Assembly: GCF_036588685.1 (NCBI RefSeq)
Contig: NC_086374.1
Coordinates: forward strand, 88,282,059-88,346,058
DNA from: Mytilus trossulus
Taxonomy: Eukaryota; Mollusca; Bivalvia; Mytilida; Mytilidae
Length of the DNA stretch: 64,000 nucleotides
Direction of reading: 5' to 3'
Shown: one piece after another, positions 22,503 to 40,300 of the stretch
Numbering within the stretch: the stretch's first letter is position 1
Layout: every line of letters starts with the position of its first letter
The notes under the pieces: model-generated
What the model was told of the DNA's origin: nothing
Seen by the model: the letters and a program-made list of their open reading frames with translations, nothing else
Databases searched by the model: none
Made by a program: the position numbers and the translations under genes

Positions 22503-22722
22503 GTAAATATAATGGAATTTGATAAGACTGTCATACAAGTGGAAGGTTGAGCACTATAAAACCAGGTTCAATTCACCATTTTCTACATTTGAAGATGCCT
22601 GTACCAAGTCAGGAATATGACAGTTGTTGTCCATTTGTTTGATATGTTTTTATCATTTGATTAGGGACTTTCCGTTTAGAATTTTCGTCTGAGTTCTGTA
22701 TTTTTGTGATTTTACTTTTTAG
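22503..22722 (+). repeat. SINE-like dispersed repeat (family S)
   Basis: Second whole copy of the element at 20595-20827, with the B-box-like GGTTCAATTC and GATGCCTGTACCAAGTCAGG. Confidence 0.65.
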
Positions 22723-22956
22723 CAGTTACTGCAGTCTTGTGGACAAAATAGATGTTGACAAATCCTGAAATCTTGTGTACATTACTACTCTTATAAAACC
22801 TTATTTTACACAAAATTGTGAAGTATTCCATTTCCATTGATAATTAATCACCATTATTCAAAAGAAGGAAAAAAATGCCCAAATTTAAATAAAATAATAC
22901 AGGAATACAAATACTCCTAACAAAGGCAATTACAAAACTCTTGTTAGTATAAAAAA

Positions 22957-23154
22957 GAAGATGTGGTATGATTGCCAATGAGACAACTATCCACAAAAGA
23001 CCAAAATGACACAAACATCATTAACAACTATAGGTAACCGTACGGCCTTCAACAATGAGCAAAGCCCATACCACATAGTCAGCTATAAAAGGCCCTGATA
23101 AGACAATGTAAAACAATTCAAACGAGAAAACTATCAGCCTTATTTATGTACAAA
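22957..23154 (+). repeat. dispersed repeat family D, split by a Helentron-like element
   Basis: Full-length 5' part, including the ACAACTATCCACAAAAGACC segment missing at 796-990. It ends TTATTTATGTACAAA and resumes after the inserted element at about 25084 (AAAATTAAAGAAAAACAAAT). The paralogue at 796-990 shows the undisturbed sequence, so the insertion point is an A run. Confidence 0.8.
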
Positions 23155-25083
23155 CCAGATGCTCCGCAGGGCGTAGCTTTATACGACCGCAGAGGTTGAA
23201 CCCTGAACGGTTGGGGCAAGTATGGACACAACATTCAAGCTGGATTCCGCTCTAAATTTGGATTGTGATTAAATAGTTGACACAGCATAGGTTTCTGACA
23301 CAGAATGAATGTACTCAAATGAACTTAAATTTTTTGTTTTCTCTTAGAGCAATTCACTATGCTGTTGAATATTAATCCTCTCAAAAAAATGTTTGAAGAA
23401 ATTTTCTTTTTATTTATGAAATTTCAAATGAGAAAAATTGAACCCAAATTTTAACCCTTTCCCTTATTCCAAAACTAATTTCAATTAAAATATTCTAATG
23501 GAGTTTGCAACAATTACTACTCATTTAAATACATCATAAAATATTAAGATGTAAAAAAACTGCTTGTTATCACTAAATGGTAAAGATTATTTAAATTTAT
23601 CAGTTGGTAGTAAAAAGTGAATATACATTGTATATTGTATATAACAAAGATTTAAGTTGATTCTGGACAAAGAAAGATAACTCCAATTAAAAAAAATTCT
23701 TGCAGATATTTCTTGCTTACTATACTGGACAAAGAAAGATAACTCTTAATTATAAAAAAATTTGCTATTTCACAATATTGTGAAATTAGATATTTCTTGC
23801 CATTGCACAATACTGTGCAATTGAAAAGACTTGCTATTGCACAATACTTAATATAATAATTTTAGATCCTGATTTGGACCAACTTGAAAACTGGGCCCAT
23901 AATCAAAAATCTAAGTACATGTTTAGATTCAGCATATCAAAGAGGCCCAAGAATTTAATTTTTGTTAAAATCAAACTTAGTTTAATTTTGGACCCTTTGC
24001 ACTTTAATTTAGACCAATTTTAAAACTGGACCAAAAATTAAGAATCTACATACACAGTTAGATTTGGCATATCAAAGAACCCCAATTTTTCAATTTTTGA
24101 TGAAATCAAACAATGTTCAATTTTGGACCTCGATTTGGGCCAACTTGAAAACTGGGCCAATAATCAAAAATCTAAGTACATTTTTAGATTCAGCATATCA
24201 AAGAACCCAAAGGTTTCAATTTTTGTTAAAATCAAACTAAGTTTAATTTTGGACCCTTTGGACCTTAATGTAGACCAATTTGAAAACAGGACCAAAAATT
24301 AAGAATCTACATACACAGTTAGATTCGGCATATTAAAGAACCCCAATTATTCAATTTTGATGAAATCAAACAAAATTTAATTTTGGACCCTTTGGGCCCC
24401 TTTTTCCTTAACTGTTGGGACCAAAACTCCCAAAATCAATATCAACCTTCCTTTAATAGTCATAAACCTTGTGTTTAAATTTCATAGATTTCTATTTACT
24501 TATACTAACGCTATGGTGCGAAAACCAAGAAAAATGCTTATTTGGGTCCCTTTTTGGCCCCTAATTCCTAAACTGTTGGGACCGAAACTCCCAAAATCAA
24601 TACCAACCTTCCTTTTGTGGTCATAAACATTGTGTTTAAATTTCATTGATTTCTATTTACTTTAACTAAAGTTATTGTGCGAAAACCAAGAATAATGCTT
24701 ATTTGGGCCCTTTTTTGGCCCCTTATTCCTAAACTGTTGAAACCAAAACTCCCAAAATCAATCCCAACCTTTCTTTTGTGGTCATAAACCTTGTGTCAAA
24801 ATTTCATAGATTTCTATTAACTTAAACTAAAGTTATAGTGCGAAAACCAAGAAAATGCTTATTTGGGCCCTTTTTGGCCCCTAATTCCTAAAATGTTGGG
24901 ACCAAAACTCCCAAAATCAATACCAGCCTTCCTTTTATGGTCATAAACCTTGTGTTAAAATTTCATAGATTTCTATTCACTTTTACTAAAGTTAGAGTGC
25001 GAAAACTAAAAGTATTCGGACGACGACGACGCCAACGTGATAGCAATATACGACGAAAATTTTTTCAAAATTTGCGGTCGTAT
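23155..25083 (-). mobile_element. Helentron-like non-autonomous element (family A), full copy
   Basis: In element sense (minus strand) it starts after a T run with ATACGACCGCAAATTTT, forming a hairpin with AAAATTTTCGTCGTAT around a 3-base loop. Then come CACGTTGGCG and a short GTC tract. Next is a first tandem array of about four units of ~160 bases (TTTTGGGAGTTTTGGTCC..AAATAAGCATT), then a second array of ~125-base units (TTGATATGCTGAATCTAA..CAGTTTTCAAGTTGG). These are followed by short palindromes, a T run, and a final part ending GCGGTCGTATA plus a hairpin (GCTACGC, loop CCT, GCGGAGC) and ATCTGG. The inverted end motif TATACGACCGCA is present near both ends. No protein is encoded. Terminal hairpins, tandem cores and T-run insertion fit non-autonomous Helentrons (HINE/DINE-1, pearl-like elements of bivalves); this class is inferred. 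Confidence 0.75.
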
Positions 25084-25169
25084 AAAAATTAAAGAAAAAC
25101 AAATATATAACACATAAACAAACGACAACCACTGAATTACAGGCTCCTTACTTGGGACAGGCACAAGTT

Positions 25170-25388
25170 AGAGCTAGTTTACTCAGGATTTTCTTATCCC
25201 AGGCATACTCACAGATTACCGTAGCAGTATTTGGCACAACTTTTTTGAATTTTGGATCCTCAATGCTCTTCAACTTTGTACTTGTTTAGCTTTATAAATA
25301 TTTATAAGAGCTTCACTGATGAGTCTTATGTAGATGAAAAGCACTTCTGGCTTACTAAATTATAATCTTGGTACCTTTGATAACTATT
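25170..25388 (+). repeat. dispersed repeat family E
   Basis: Longer copy than at 21052: ATTTGGCACAACTTTTTTGA, TTGGATCCTCAATGCTCTTC, TTCACTGATGAGTCTTATGT and ATCTTGGTACCTTTGATAAC. The reversed copy at 43952-44258 extends further at its far end. Confidence 0.75.
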
Positions 25389-28186
25389 CCTAGTTGTAGA
25401 TTAAGACTTATTAGCTCTAAACTATTGCAAAAATAAACCTTGAAATAAACAAATAAACATCCAACATTCAATCACCTTTATTTTTTGCAATATTTATACA
25501 GCACTTTCAACACATGCACTATAACAAATAGGAAGGGGTATTGGTACAAACAAAATGTACACTGATTTTTATAAGTAACAAATAAAATGGCAATGAAATA
25601 ATACGCAAAACATAAAGCACCAATCTATACGACGGTCTTACATATTGAATCTTTGGTCTAAGAGCAGTGGATTACAGTATAGAATGTTATAGTGATATTA
25701 AGGTGAAAAAAATATGTTTTTAAAAATGATGGTGGCAATGTCAGATTGCTAAGTAATATGAACCACAGTCATAAGATCAGACATAAATAAATCATGTTAA
25801 TAATAACACTTTCAAGGGGAGGTAATATCTATGTGCATTTTAACAGTAATAAATGTCAAAGAATGTAAGACATCTAAATATTTGTGAAATTGAACTCACT
25901 GGTGAAAGGGAAGGATCTCTTAACCTTAAGTAAGATAGGCTTACAATCTAAAACAGTAGGGAAAACTGAAACTGAAGCCAGTTAATATATAAACAACTGA
26001 ACAATGTACAGTAATGTAGTAGGTTAAATTATTATTAAATATTTATTTTTTACATGAATATTTATGGAAATTAAACATATAGCAAGTAAAAAAAAATAAT
26101 GCTTAAGTATGGAACAACCTTAGCTTGTCATCTTTTCATAGTCAACGTCATCCATCCTAGCTAATGTCTAGATGGAATGGGTAATACATACATTTCATTC
26201 AAGAGATGGCCTAAAAAGGATCCATATCTTGCCTAAACCACACATGCTACACATTACAAAGAAAGCACAAAAAGAATTGAGATGTCCTTACATACAGATA
26301 CTCTCTGTGCTTATTTATTTTCCCTTCAAACATTAAAACTGAACCCATATACCTTAAAAACTTTTTGTCTTCCTTTTTAGAGACGGTCTATCAAATACTT
26401 TTCCTTGATTTTGCTGCTTTTACAACAAATAACAAAACAATTAGGTTTTATAAACATAAACCATTACCAAAAACTATAAATAGGTGCTTTTATTTTGTTT
26501 ACATTTAAACATAGAAAAAAACAATATATTAAGAAATTTAAACATATAATGTTTGCATATTTTGAAATAACTACATGTAATTATGAAAGCTATTTCAAAG
26601 AAGTATTTAAAAACAGCTGCTCTTAATCTTTCAGTACAAGATTTTTCACAAAAACATGACAAATTAATAATGTATTCAACAAGACAAAATAATGAAATAC
26701 ACTGATAAACAAAAGACTAGTTTACTTCAATAATAATCCATTATCACTACAATGTAATAGATTACATATCACAATCTCTCGGTTTTATAAACATTAATTG
26801 AATAGGAAACAATTAAAACTATTTCTGATTACCTTTCTTTAGAAAACCTGTGTACAATGTCCCTAAACAATCATACCATACACACCACAATATTGTGTGG
26901 TAAATATGTTTTACTGTAAATTATTTAAACTGAACTAGAACTTCAAACATATAAGTATGTTCTTTGAAGTGATGTTTGTATGTTTGGTATAAAACAATAA
27001 CTGCTGTTTAACATAAACATTGTATGTAAAACTGAAAACACAGGACAGGAAGATTGGAGTAGATGGTTTAGAACATTTAAATGATTCATATATACATCTG
27101 TCATGTCTTTCACAAACTTACCATATAGACAACACTATCACAAGCTGGACTTTAAAAAAAACAGTAATACCTACTCTACTCAATATCATGGTTCAAGTGT
27201 CTTTGGACAAGATTTGGGAGATAATTTCAATGTTCTATGCTGTGAGAAAACTGCTTTATATGTTGTAGTATACATGTATGCTAAAACGTATGCAGTTCTA
27301 GTGTTACATATACGGCTGATTTCTTTGTAACATCTTTAATTCATATATTGTCCCCTTCATAAATAATGCTTAAATGTATTATTTTCCAGTTTATCTTGAA
27401 CAGAAATTACAAATTTGCAAATCTATTCACTCTATCAGTTCAAGTACAAATCTGCAAATGATAACTTTTCAATTATGTAATAATTTTGTTATTTCATTGA
27501 ACACAATTAAAAGCAGATCCAAATTTTCCATCATCTGTTAAATGAAAAGAATCTCACAAAAAATCTGTACATTGTTTAACTAAATGTTCGACAACACTTT
27601 TTAAGTAGTGGGAATCTTTTTCCATGGCATTGAAAAGATTCTTTGCTTTTAATGGTTTATTTAGGTTTCATTTGGTTAAAATATTTGGGATTCTTTTGGT
27701 TTATAAATTAAGTGATTTAAATAAACCTTCAAATAAAAAAATACCCAACCTCTATCTGAACAAAAGCTACAAATTTAAATTTAGATTTTCTTTTTCTCAT
27801 CATTTGGCATCAAATGTTATTTCAACATGTTTAAGTTTGTTAAAATTTTCAATCAACTATTGCTTCATCCTACTGACATGACTGAAAACTTATTTGTTTT
27901 AATAATAACAATCAAAATAATTGGAATATCAATTTAAAATAGGATTTTTATCAATTGCAAAGTCACAAATTTGTTTACATAACTTCACCAGGACTAAAGA
28001 TTCTTTTTCTCTCTGCGACTAAAGATGAAAATGAGGACTTCTTTTATTTTCTTGACTTCAGACCAGTCCTATATAATTGTAAACAATAATAATAAACACA
28101 TACACATATTAGTCAGTGTTATGAACACAGACCCTTTTCCAGACATATACATGTTAAATGTCAGTCACTATTGTAATGATAGGTAA
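25389..28186 (-). other. SURF4 3' untranslated region and downstream DNA (limits uncertain)
   Basis: No open frame of interest and, unlike most of the window, no recognised repeat, which suits a long 3' UTR. On the minus strand AATAAA signals occur at 28043-28048 (about 140 bases after the stop) and at 25477-25482 (2.7 kb after it). Vertebrate SURF4 mRNAs also have long 3' UTRs. Which site is used cannot be told from sequence alone. Confidence 0.45.
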
Positions 28187-33900
<5,714 letters not shown>

Positions 33901-34279
33901 TTTGGTATAAGCACCAAAGTTCTGCTGATTTTTCTCAGCCACGTACCCCCATGTATTAACCGGAAGTACACTTTATTATCATCATTGACAGAATCGAACT
34001 TGCAGACGAAAATTAACAAAAATATAAGAAAAATACTTTCTCATTCAGTAAAAGTGTTATAAGCATAAATGTAGACACATATAAATATTTTATTGCAATA
34101 GCTACATTAAAATGCTTTATGATAAATGACGTAAATCATATTTTTCACATCATTATCCTTTTTTATACAGAGGAGTGAAATTATTTAATGGAATGCTTGC
34201 CACGTTTGCATCGCGCGCCCTCTTGTGGAATTAAAGAAAAATAAACAAAGAGAAGTTAACTGAATCAGCTTCCGTTAAA
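33901..34279. promoter_or_regulatory. bidirectional promoter between SURF4 and TADA1
   Basis: 379 bases between two divergent ATG codons, so both 5' UTRs and both promoters must fit here unless untranslated exons lie elsewhere. It includes a CRE/ATF-like TGACGTAA at 34128-34135 and a small CpG-containing patch, GCATCGCGCGCC, near 34208 on the TADA1 side. No TATA box at a suitable distance is obvious on either strand. Start sites cannot be placed from sequence alone. Confidence 0.65.
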
Positions 34280-34350
34280 ATGTCTGGGAGTTTGGATTTG
34301 AGCTCTGCTAGAAAACAACTTCAAGACACTCTTGGTGATGATATGACAGC
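34280..34350 (+). CDS. TADA1: TADA1 exon 1
   Basis: MSGSLDLSSARKQLQDTLGD then DMT plus two bases of an Ala codon; donor GC/GTATGC. Human has an AAKKNLSEALGDN motif at the same place. Confidence 0.93.
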
Positions 34351-37300
34351 GTATGCCTTTTTTGAAATTTCTTTGCATTTTGGACTTTACCCTTTATACA
34401 TGTTTTCATTGTCACCTCAGTGATCTGAGACTTATTTTTTTAAAGGTTCATAATTTTCACTTGGTCTAACGACTAACTCTTTGTCATTGACAAAAATGGC
34501 TGTGTTTACACTATGAAATTTCTCTGAGTTCTGTCAAAACTGTGAAACTTGAAAATTTTACACTGATTGGTGATACAACTTAAATTAATAAAATGGTTTT
34601 ATATTGAAAGGTGATCCTTCCGACAGGAGTACAATAATCCCGTTTTCAGGGGTCTCCTACCGTTCTCCTGTTAAGGAGAAAAAAATCCTGTGTATGAGAA
34701 ATATTTCATGAATGAAAATTTTCAGCTTCCATTTTTGAGAATTTCTTACTACGGTACACATGGTACAGGTGTAATTTACACCTGTGTTAAATTTTACCTG
34801 TAAATCAAAGAAGATATATAATTGTATGGCTTCACTTGAAAGCTTGGGTGTCAAACATGCTGGTAATCAACGATGCTAACCTCTGGCTAATGATCGCTAA
34901 TTGCTGTTGTGTGATAAAAACTTTGTGTATTAAATTTTTGAAATACATTTTGGTTACTTCCCTTTGATTTATCCTGTTATAAGTTATTTATCCTTCAAAA
35001 ATGTAAATTGTACAATAAATGAATTATATTTTAATCAAATAATCATAAAAGGATGGTAATTAAATGAATTTAAATGTTTTGGGACAAATAATATAAAATA
35101 AATTTACAAAATATTGTAGGAATCTAGACTTCTTTTCAAAGATTAAATTGAAATTTATATATAATAATTCTGACTTTTTAATTATTCGTTAAACATTTCC
35201 ATATATATATATTTTTGTAATTAAATGCATGTTTCTGCATGTATTATAATAAATCTCTGTCACAGTGGAACAATTTGCATGACCCAGCCCTATACATGTA
35301 GGTGTAAAGATGTCTATAAAATAAATTTAGTCAGTAAAATTGGTAATCAGTCGCGTCAGTCAACTAAAACAAGCAAAATCTGAAACACAGTCTCAAGTTT
35401 CTAGAAATATGACTTTTATAATGTTAAAAAAACATGCAATTTACTATTATTATTGTTAGTTATTTTTTAATTAAAACATGACAAAAATATACATGTTTAG
35501 CATATTTCTTTCTTATTTGTATATAATCATTTATTTGCAAGCAATGAACAATCAATTATCAAACACAAAACAAAACAAGAAACAGAATCTTCTCAATATT
35601 TTTATTTGATAATTAAGAGATAACTGTATTGTATTTGAAGCTTTAAGGACGTCCATTGGTAGTTTTACTGTCGCAAATTTAGTTTACCTGGCAACGTGTA
35701 GCGGAGACAGGTAAACGGGTATTTGCGACAGTAAAACTACTGATGGACTTCCGCAAAGTTTCAAATACAATACAGTTATCTCTATTCTAATGCAAAACAA
35801 GTTCATAATTAAATTTCAATCATTATTTCAGTGTAAAATCTTAATTTAAGAAAATTCAGCGAAAAGATGTTATCTTCTTTGGTCCCTACACTAGGTGACG
35901 TCATAAATGTAGGTTTGCTTCCGATGTCAAACATAAACACCGCACGGTTTCTGGCTTCTGTGCCGCTTAATAATGTAAAAATATTTCATAAAAAGAAGAT
36001 ATTTAGCCAATTTTAGGTGCTGCATGTGAGTTTTTTGGCTTATTATTGTAGAAATTACATGTCAATGCATTCAGCAATTCAAAATGTCGGCTTCCTTAGT
36101 TACAGACAAGGAGATAGAGAATTTTACGCTAACTGTCATCCAATCAGAACCATTGAAACAAAATAATTGCATTAGAATATGTTATCATTCAAATAGAAAG
36201 ACAACAAGGGTACTAGGGTGTATAAACACATTACATTCTGATGCAAATGAAAGAACACTTTAAAAGACAATTTCTACATTGTATGGTTACATTTACGACA
36301 AAATTAATGTCGATAAAAAACCTGATCTGAGTCCCAATCTCTTGACAAAAATTTCCCAATCTCCTGGTCTGAGTTTCACAGTCAATCATCACATGTATAG
36401 GTGATTGTCAATTTAAAATAAGGAGTGGAGTCATTAGATAGCTGATTAATCGACATAAAAAAGTCACATCTTTGTAGCCTAAGAAAAATATGTATTATTA
36501 AAAAAAGTAGAAAATATCTGTTTGCACATTTTCTATATAAAACCCTCTTCTTTTTCTTTAACTAATTTTAGCTGTAATTTAAAACCAATTTTGATCAATG
36601 TCATTGAATTATTGATCTTTTTTTTTTGTTTAAATTTTAGTTAAGAATAAAACCATTGAACCTTGTCCTTCCCCATTTTTATACGACCGCAAATTTTGAA
36701 ATTTTTTTCGTCGTATACTATATTGCTATCACGTTGGCGTCGTCGTCTGTGTCGTCGTCGGCGTAGTCGTCGTCCGAATACTTTTAGTTTTCGCTCTCTA
36801 ACTTTAGTAAAAGTGAATAGAAATCTATGAAATTTTAACACAAGGTTTAAGACCATAAAAGGAAGGTTGGTATTGATTTTGGGAGTTTTGGTCCCAACAT
36901 TTTAGGAATTAGGGGCCAAAAAGGGCCCAAATAAGCATTTTCTTGGTTTTCGCACTATAACTTTAGTTTAAGTTAATAGAAATCTATGAAATTTTGACAC
37001 AAGGTTTATGACCACAAAAGAAAGGTTGGGATTGATTTTGGGAGTTTTGGTTTCAACAGTTTAGGAATTAGGGGCCAAAAAGGGTCCAAATAAGCATTAT
37101 TCTTGGTTTTTGCACAATAACTTTAGTTTAAGTAAATAGAAATCAATGAAATTTAATCACAATGTTTATGACCACAAAAGGAAGATTGGTATTGAATTTG
37201 GGAGTTTAGGTCCCAACAGTTTAGGAATTAGGGGCCAAAAAGGGACCCAAATAAGCATTTTTCTTGGTTTTTGCACCATAACGTTAGTATAAGTAAATAG

Positions 37301-40300
37301 AAATCTATGAAATTTAAACACAAGGTTTATGACCATAAAAGGAAGGTTGGTATTGATTTTGGGAGTTTTGGTCCTAACAGTTTAGGAATTAGGGGCCCAA
37401 AGGGTCCAAAATTAAACTTTGTTTGATTTCATCAAAATTGAATAATTGGGGTTCTTTGATATGCCGAATCTAACTGTGTATGTAGATTCTTAACTTTTGA
37501 TCATGTTTTCAAATTGGTCTACATTAAGGTCCAAAGGGTCCAAAATTAAACTTAGTTTGATTTTGACAAAAAATGAATCGGTTGGGTTCTTTGATATGTT
37601 GAATCTAAAAATGTACTTAGATTCTTGATTATTGGCCCAGTTTTCAAGCTGGTCCAAATCTGGGTCCAAAATTAAACTTTATTTGATTTCATCAAAAATT
37701 GAATAAATTGGGTTCTTTGATATGCCAAATCTAACTGTGTATGTAGATTCTTCATTTTTGGTCCCGTTTTCAAATTTGCCTACATTAAGGTCCAAAGGGT
37801 CCAAAATTAAACTAAGTTTGATTTTAACAAAAAATAAATTCTTGGGCCTCTTTGATATGCTGAATCTTAACATGTACTTAGATTTTTGATTATGGGCCCA
37901 GTTTTCAAGTTGGTCCAAATCAGGATCTAAAATTATTATATTAAGTATTGTGCAATAGCAAGTCTTTTCAATTGCACAGTATTGTGCAATAGCAAGTCTT
38001 TTCAATTGCACAGTATTGTGCAATTGCAAGAAATATCTAATTTCACAATATTGTGAAATAGCAATTTTTTTTTAATTAGAGTTATCTTTCTTTGTCCAGA
38101 ATCAACTTAAATCTTTGTTATATACAATATAGAATGTATATTACTTTTTACTACCAACTGATAAATTTAAATAATCTTTACCATTCAGTGATAACAAGCA
38201 GTTTTTTTTATACGACCGCAAATTTTGAAAAAATTTTCGTCGTATATTGCTATCACGTTGGCGTCTTCGTCGTCGTCGTCGTCGTCCGAATACTTTTAGT
38301 TTTCGCACTCTAACTTTAGTAAAAGTGAATAGAAATCTATGAAATTTTAACACAAGGTTTATGACCATAAAAGGAAGGCTGGTATTGATTTTGGGAGTTT
38401 TGGTCCCAACATTTTAGGAATAAGGGGCCAAAAAGGGCCCAAATAAGCATTTTCTTGGTTTTCGCACTATAACTTTAGTTTAAGTTAATAGAAATCTATG
38501 AAATTTTGACACAAGGTTTATGACCACAAAAGAAAGGTTGGGATTGATTTTGGGAGTTTTGGTTTCAACCGTTTAGGAATTAGGGGCCAAAAAAGGGCCC
38601 AAATAAGCATTATTCTTGGTTTTCGCACAATAACTTTAGTTAAAGTGAATAGAAATCAATGAAATTTAAACACAATGTTTATGACCACAAAAGGAAGGTT
38701 GGTATTGATTTTGGGAGTTTCGGTCCCAACAGTTTAGGAATTAGGGGCCAAAAAGGGACCCAAATAAGCATTTTTCTTGGTTTTTGCACCATAACGTTAG
38801 TATAAGTAAATAGAAATCTATGAAATTTAAACACAAGGTTTATGACCATAAAAGGAAGGTTGGTATTGATTTTGGGAGTTTTGGTCCTAACAGTTTAGGA
38901 ATTAGGGGCCCAAAGGGTCCAAAATTAAACTTTGTTTGATTTCATCAAAATTGAATAATTGGGGTTCTTTGATATGCCGAATCTAACTGTGTATGTAGAT
39001 TCTTAACTTTTGATCATGTTTTCAAATTGGTCTACATTAAGGTCCAAAGGGTCCAAAATTAAACTTAGTTTGATTTTGACAAAAAATGAATCGGTTGGGT
39101 TCTTTGATATGTTGAATCTAAAAATGTACTTAGATTCTTGATTATTGGCCCAGTTTTCAAGCTGGTCCAAATCTGGGTCCAAAATTAAACTTTATTTGAT
39201 TTCATCAAAAATTGAATAAATTGGGTTCTTTGATATGCCAAATCTAACTGTGTATGTAGATTCTTCATTTTTGGTCCCGTTTTCAAATTTGCCTACATTA
39301 AGGTCCAAAGGGTCCAAAATTAAACTAAGTTTGATTTTAACAAAAAATAAATTCTTGGGCCTCTTTGATATGCTGAATCTTAACATGTACTTAGATTTTT
39401 GATTATGGGCCCAGTTTTCAAGTTGGTCCAAATCAGGATCTAAAATTATTATATTAAGTATTGTGCAATAGCAAGTCTTTTCAATTGCACAGTATTGTGC
39501 AATAGCAAGTCTTTTCAATTGCACAGTATTGTGCAATTGCAAGAAATATCTAATTTCACAATATTGTGAAATAGCAATTTTTTTTTAATTAGAGTTATCT
39601 TTCTTTGTCCAGAATCAACTTAAATCTTTGTTATATACAATATAGAATGTATATTACTTTTTACTACCAACTGATAAATTTAAATAATCTTTACCATTCA
39701 GTGATAACAAGCAGTTTTTTTTATACGACCGCAAATTTTGAAAAAATTTTCGTCGTATATTGCTATCACGTTGGCGTCTTCGTCGTCGTCGTCGTCGTCC
39801 GAATACTTTTAGTTTTCGCACTCTAACTTTAGTAAAAGTGAATAGAAATCTATGAAATTTTAACACAAGGTTTATGACCATAAAAGGAAGGCTGGTATTG
39901 ATTTTGGGAGTTTTGGTCCCAACATTTTAGGAATAAGGGGCCAAAAAGGGCCCAAATAAGCATTTTCTTGGTTTTCGCACTATAACTTTAGTTTAAGTTA
40001 ATAGAAATCTATGAAATTTTGACACAAGGTTTATGACCACAAAAGAAAGGTTGGGATTGATTTTGGGAGTTTTGGTTTCAACCGTTTAGGAATTAGGGGC
40101 CAAAAAAGGGCCCAAATAAGCATTATTCTTGGTTTTCGCACAATAACTTTAGTTAAAGTGAATAGAAATCAATGAAATTTAAACACAATGTTTATGACCA
40201 CAAAAGGAAGGTTGGTATTGATTTTGGGAGTTTCGGTCCCAACAGTTTAGGAATTAGGGGCCAAAAAGGGACCCAAATAAGTATTTTTCTTGGTTTTCGA

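Noticed and set aside
33901..33942. 14-residue N-terminal extension of SURF4 starting at GTG
   Set aside because: No ATG upstream in frame; the ATG at 33900 gives the length and N-terminus expected of the family.
37679..39881. Conserved protein-like frames of 116, 73 and 75 codons repeated in tandem
   Set aside because: They are translations of tandem non-coding core repeats and GTC tracts of the Helentron-like element; identity reflects DNA duplication.
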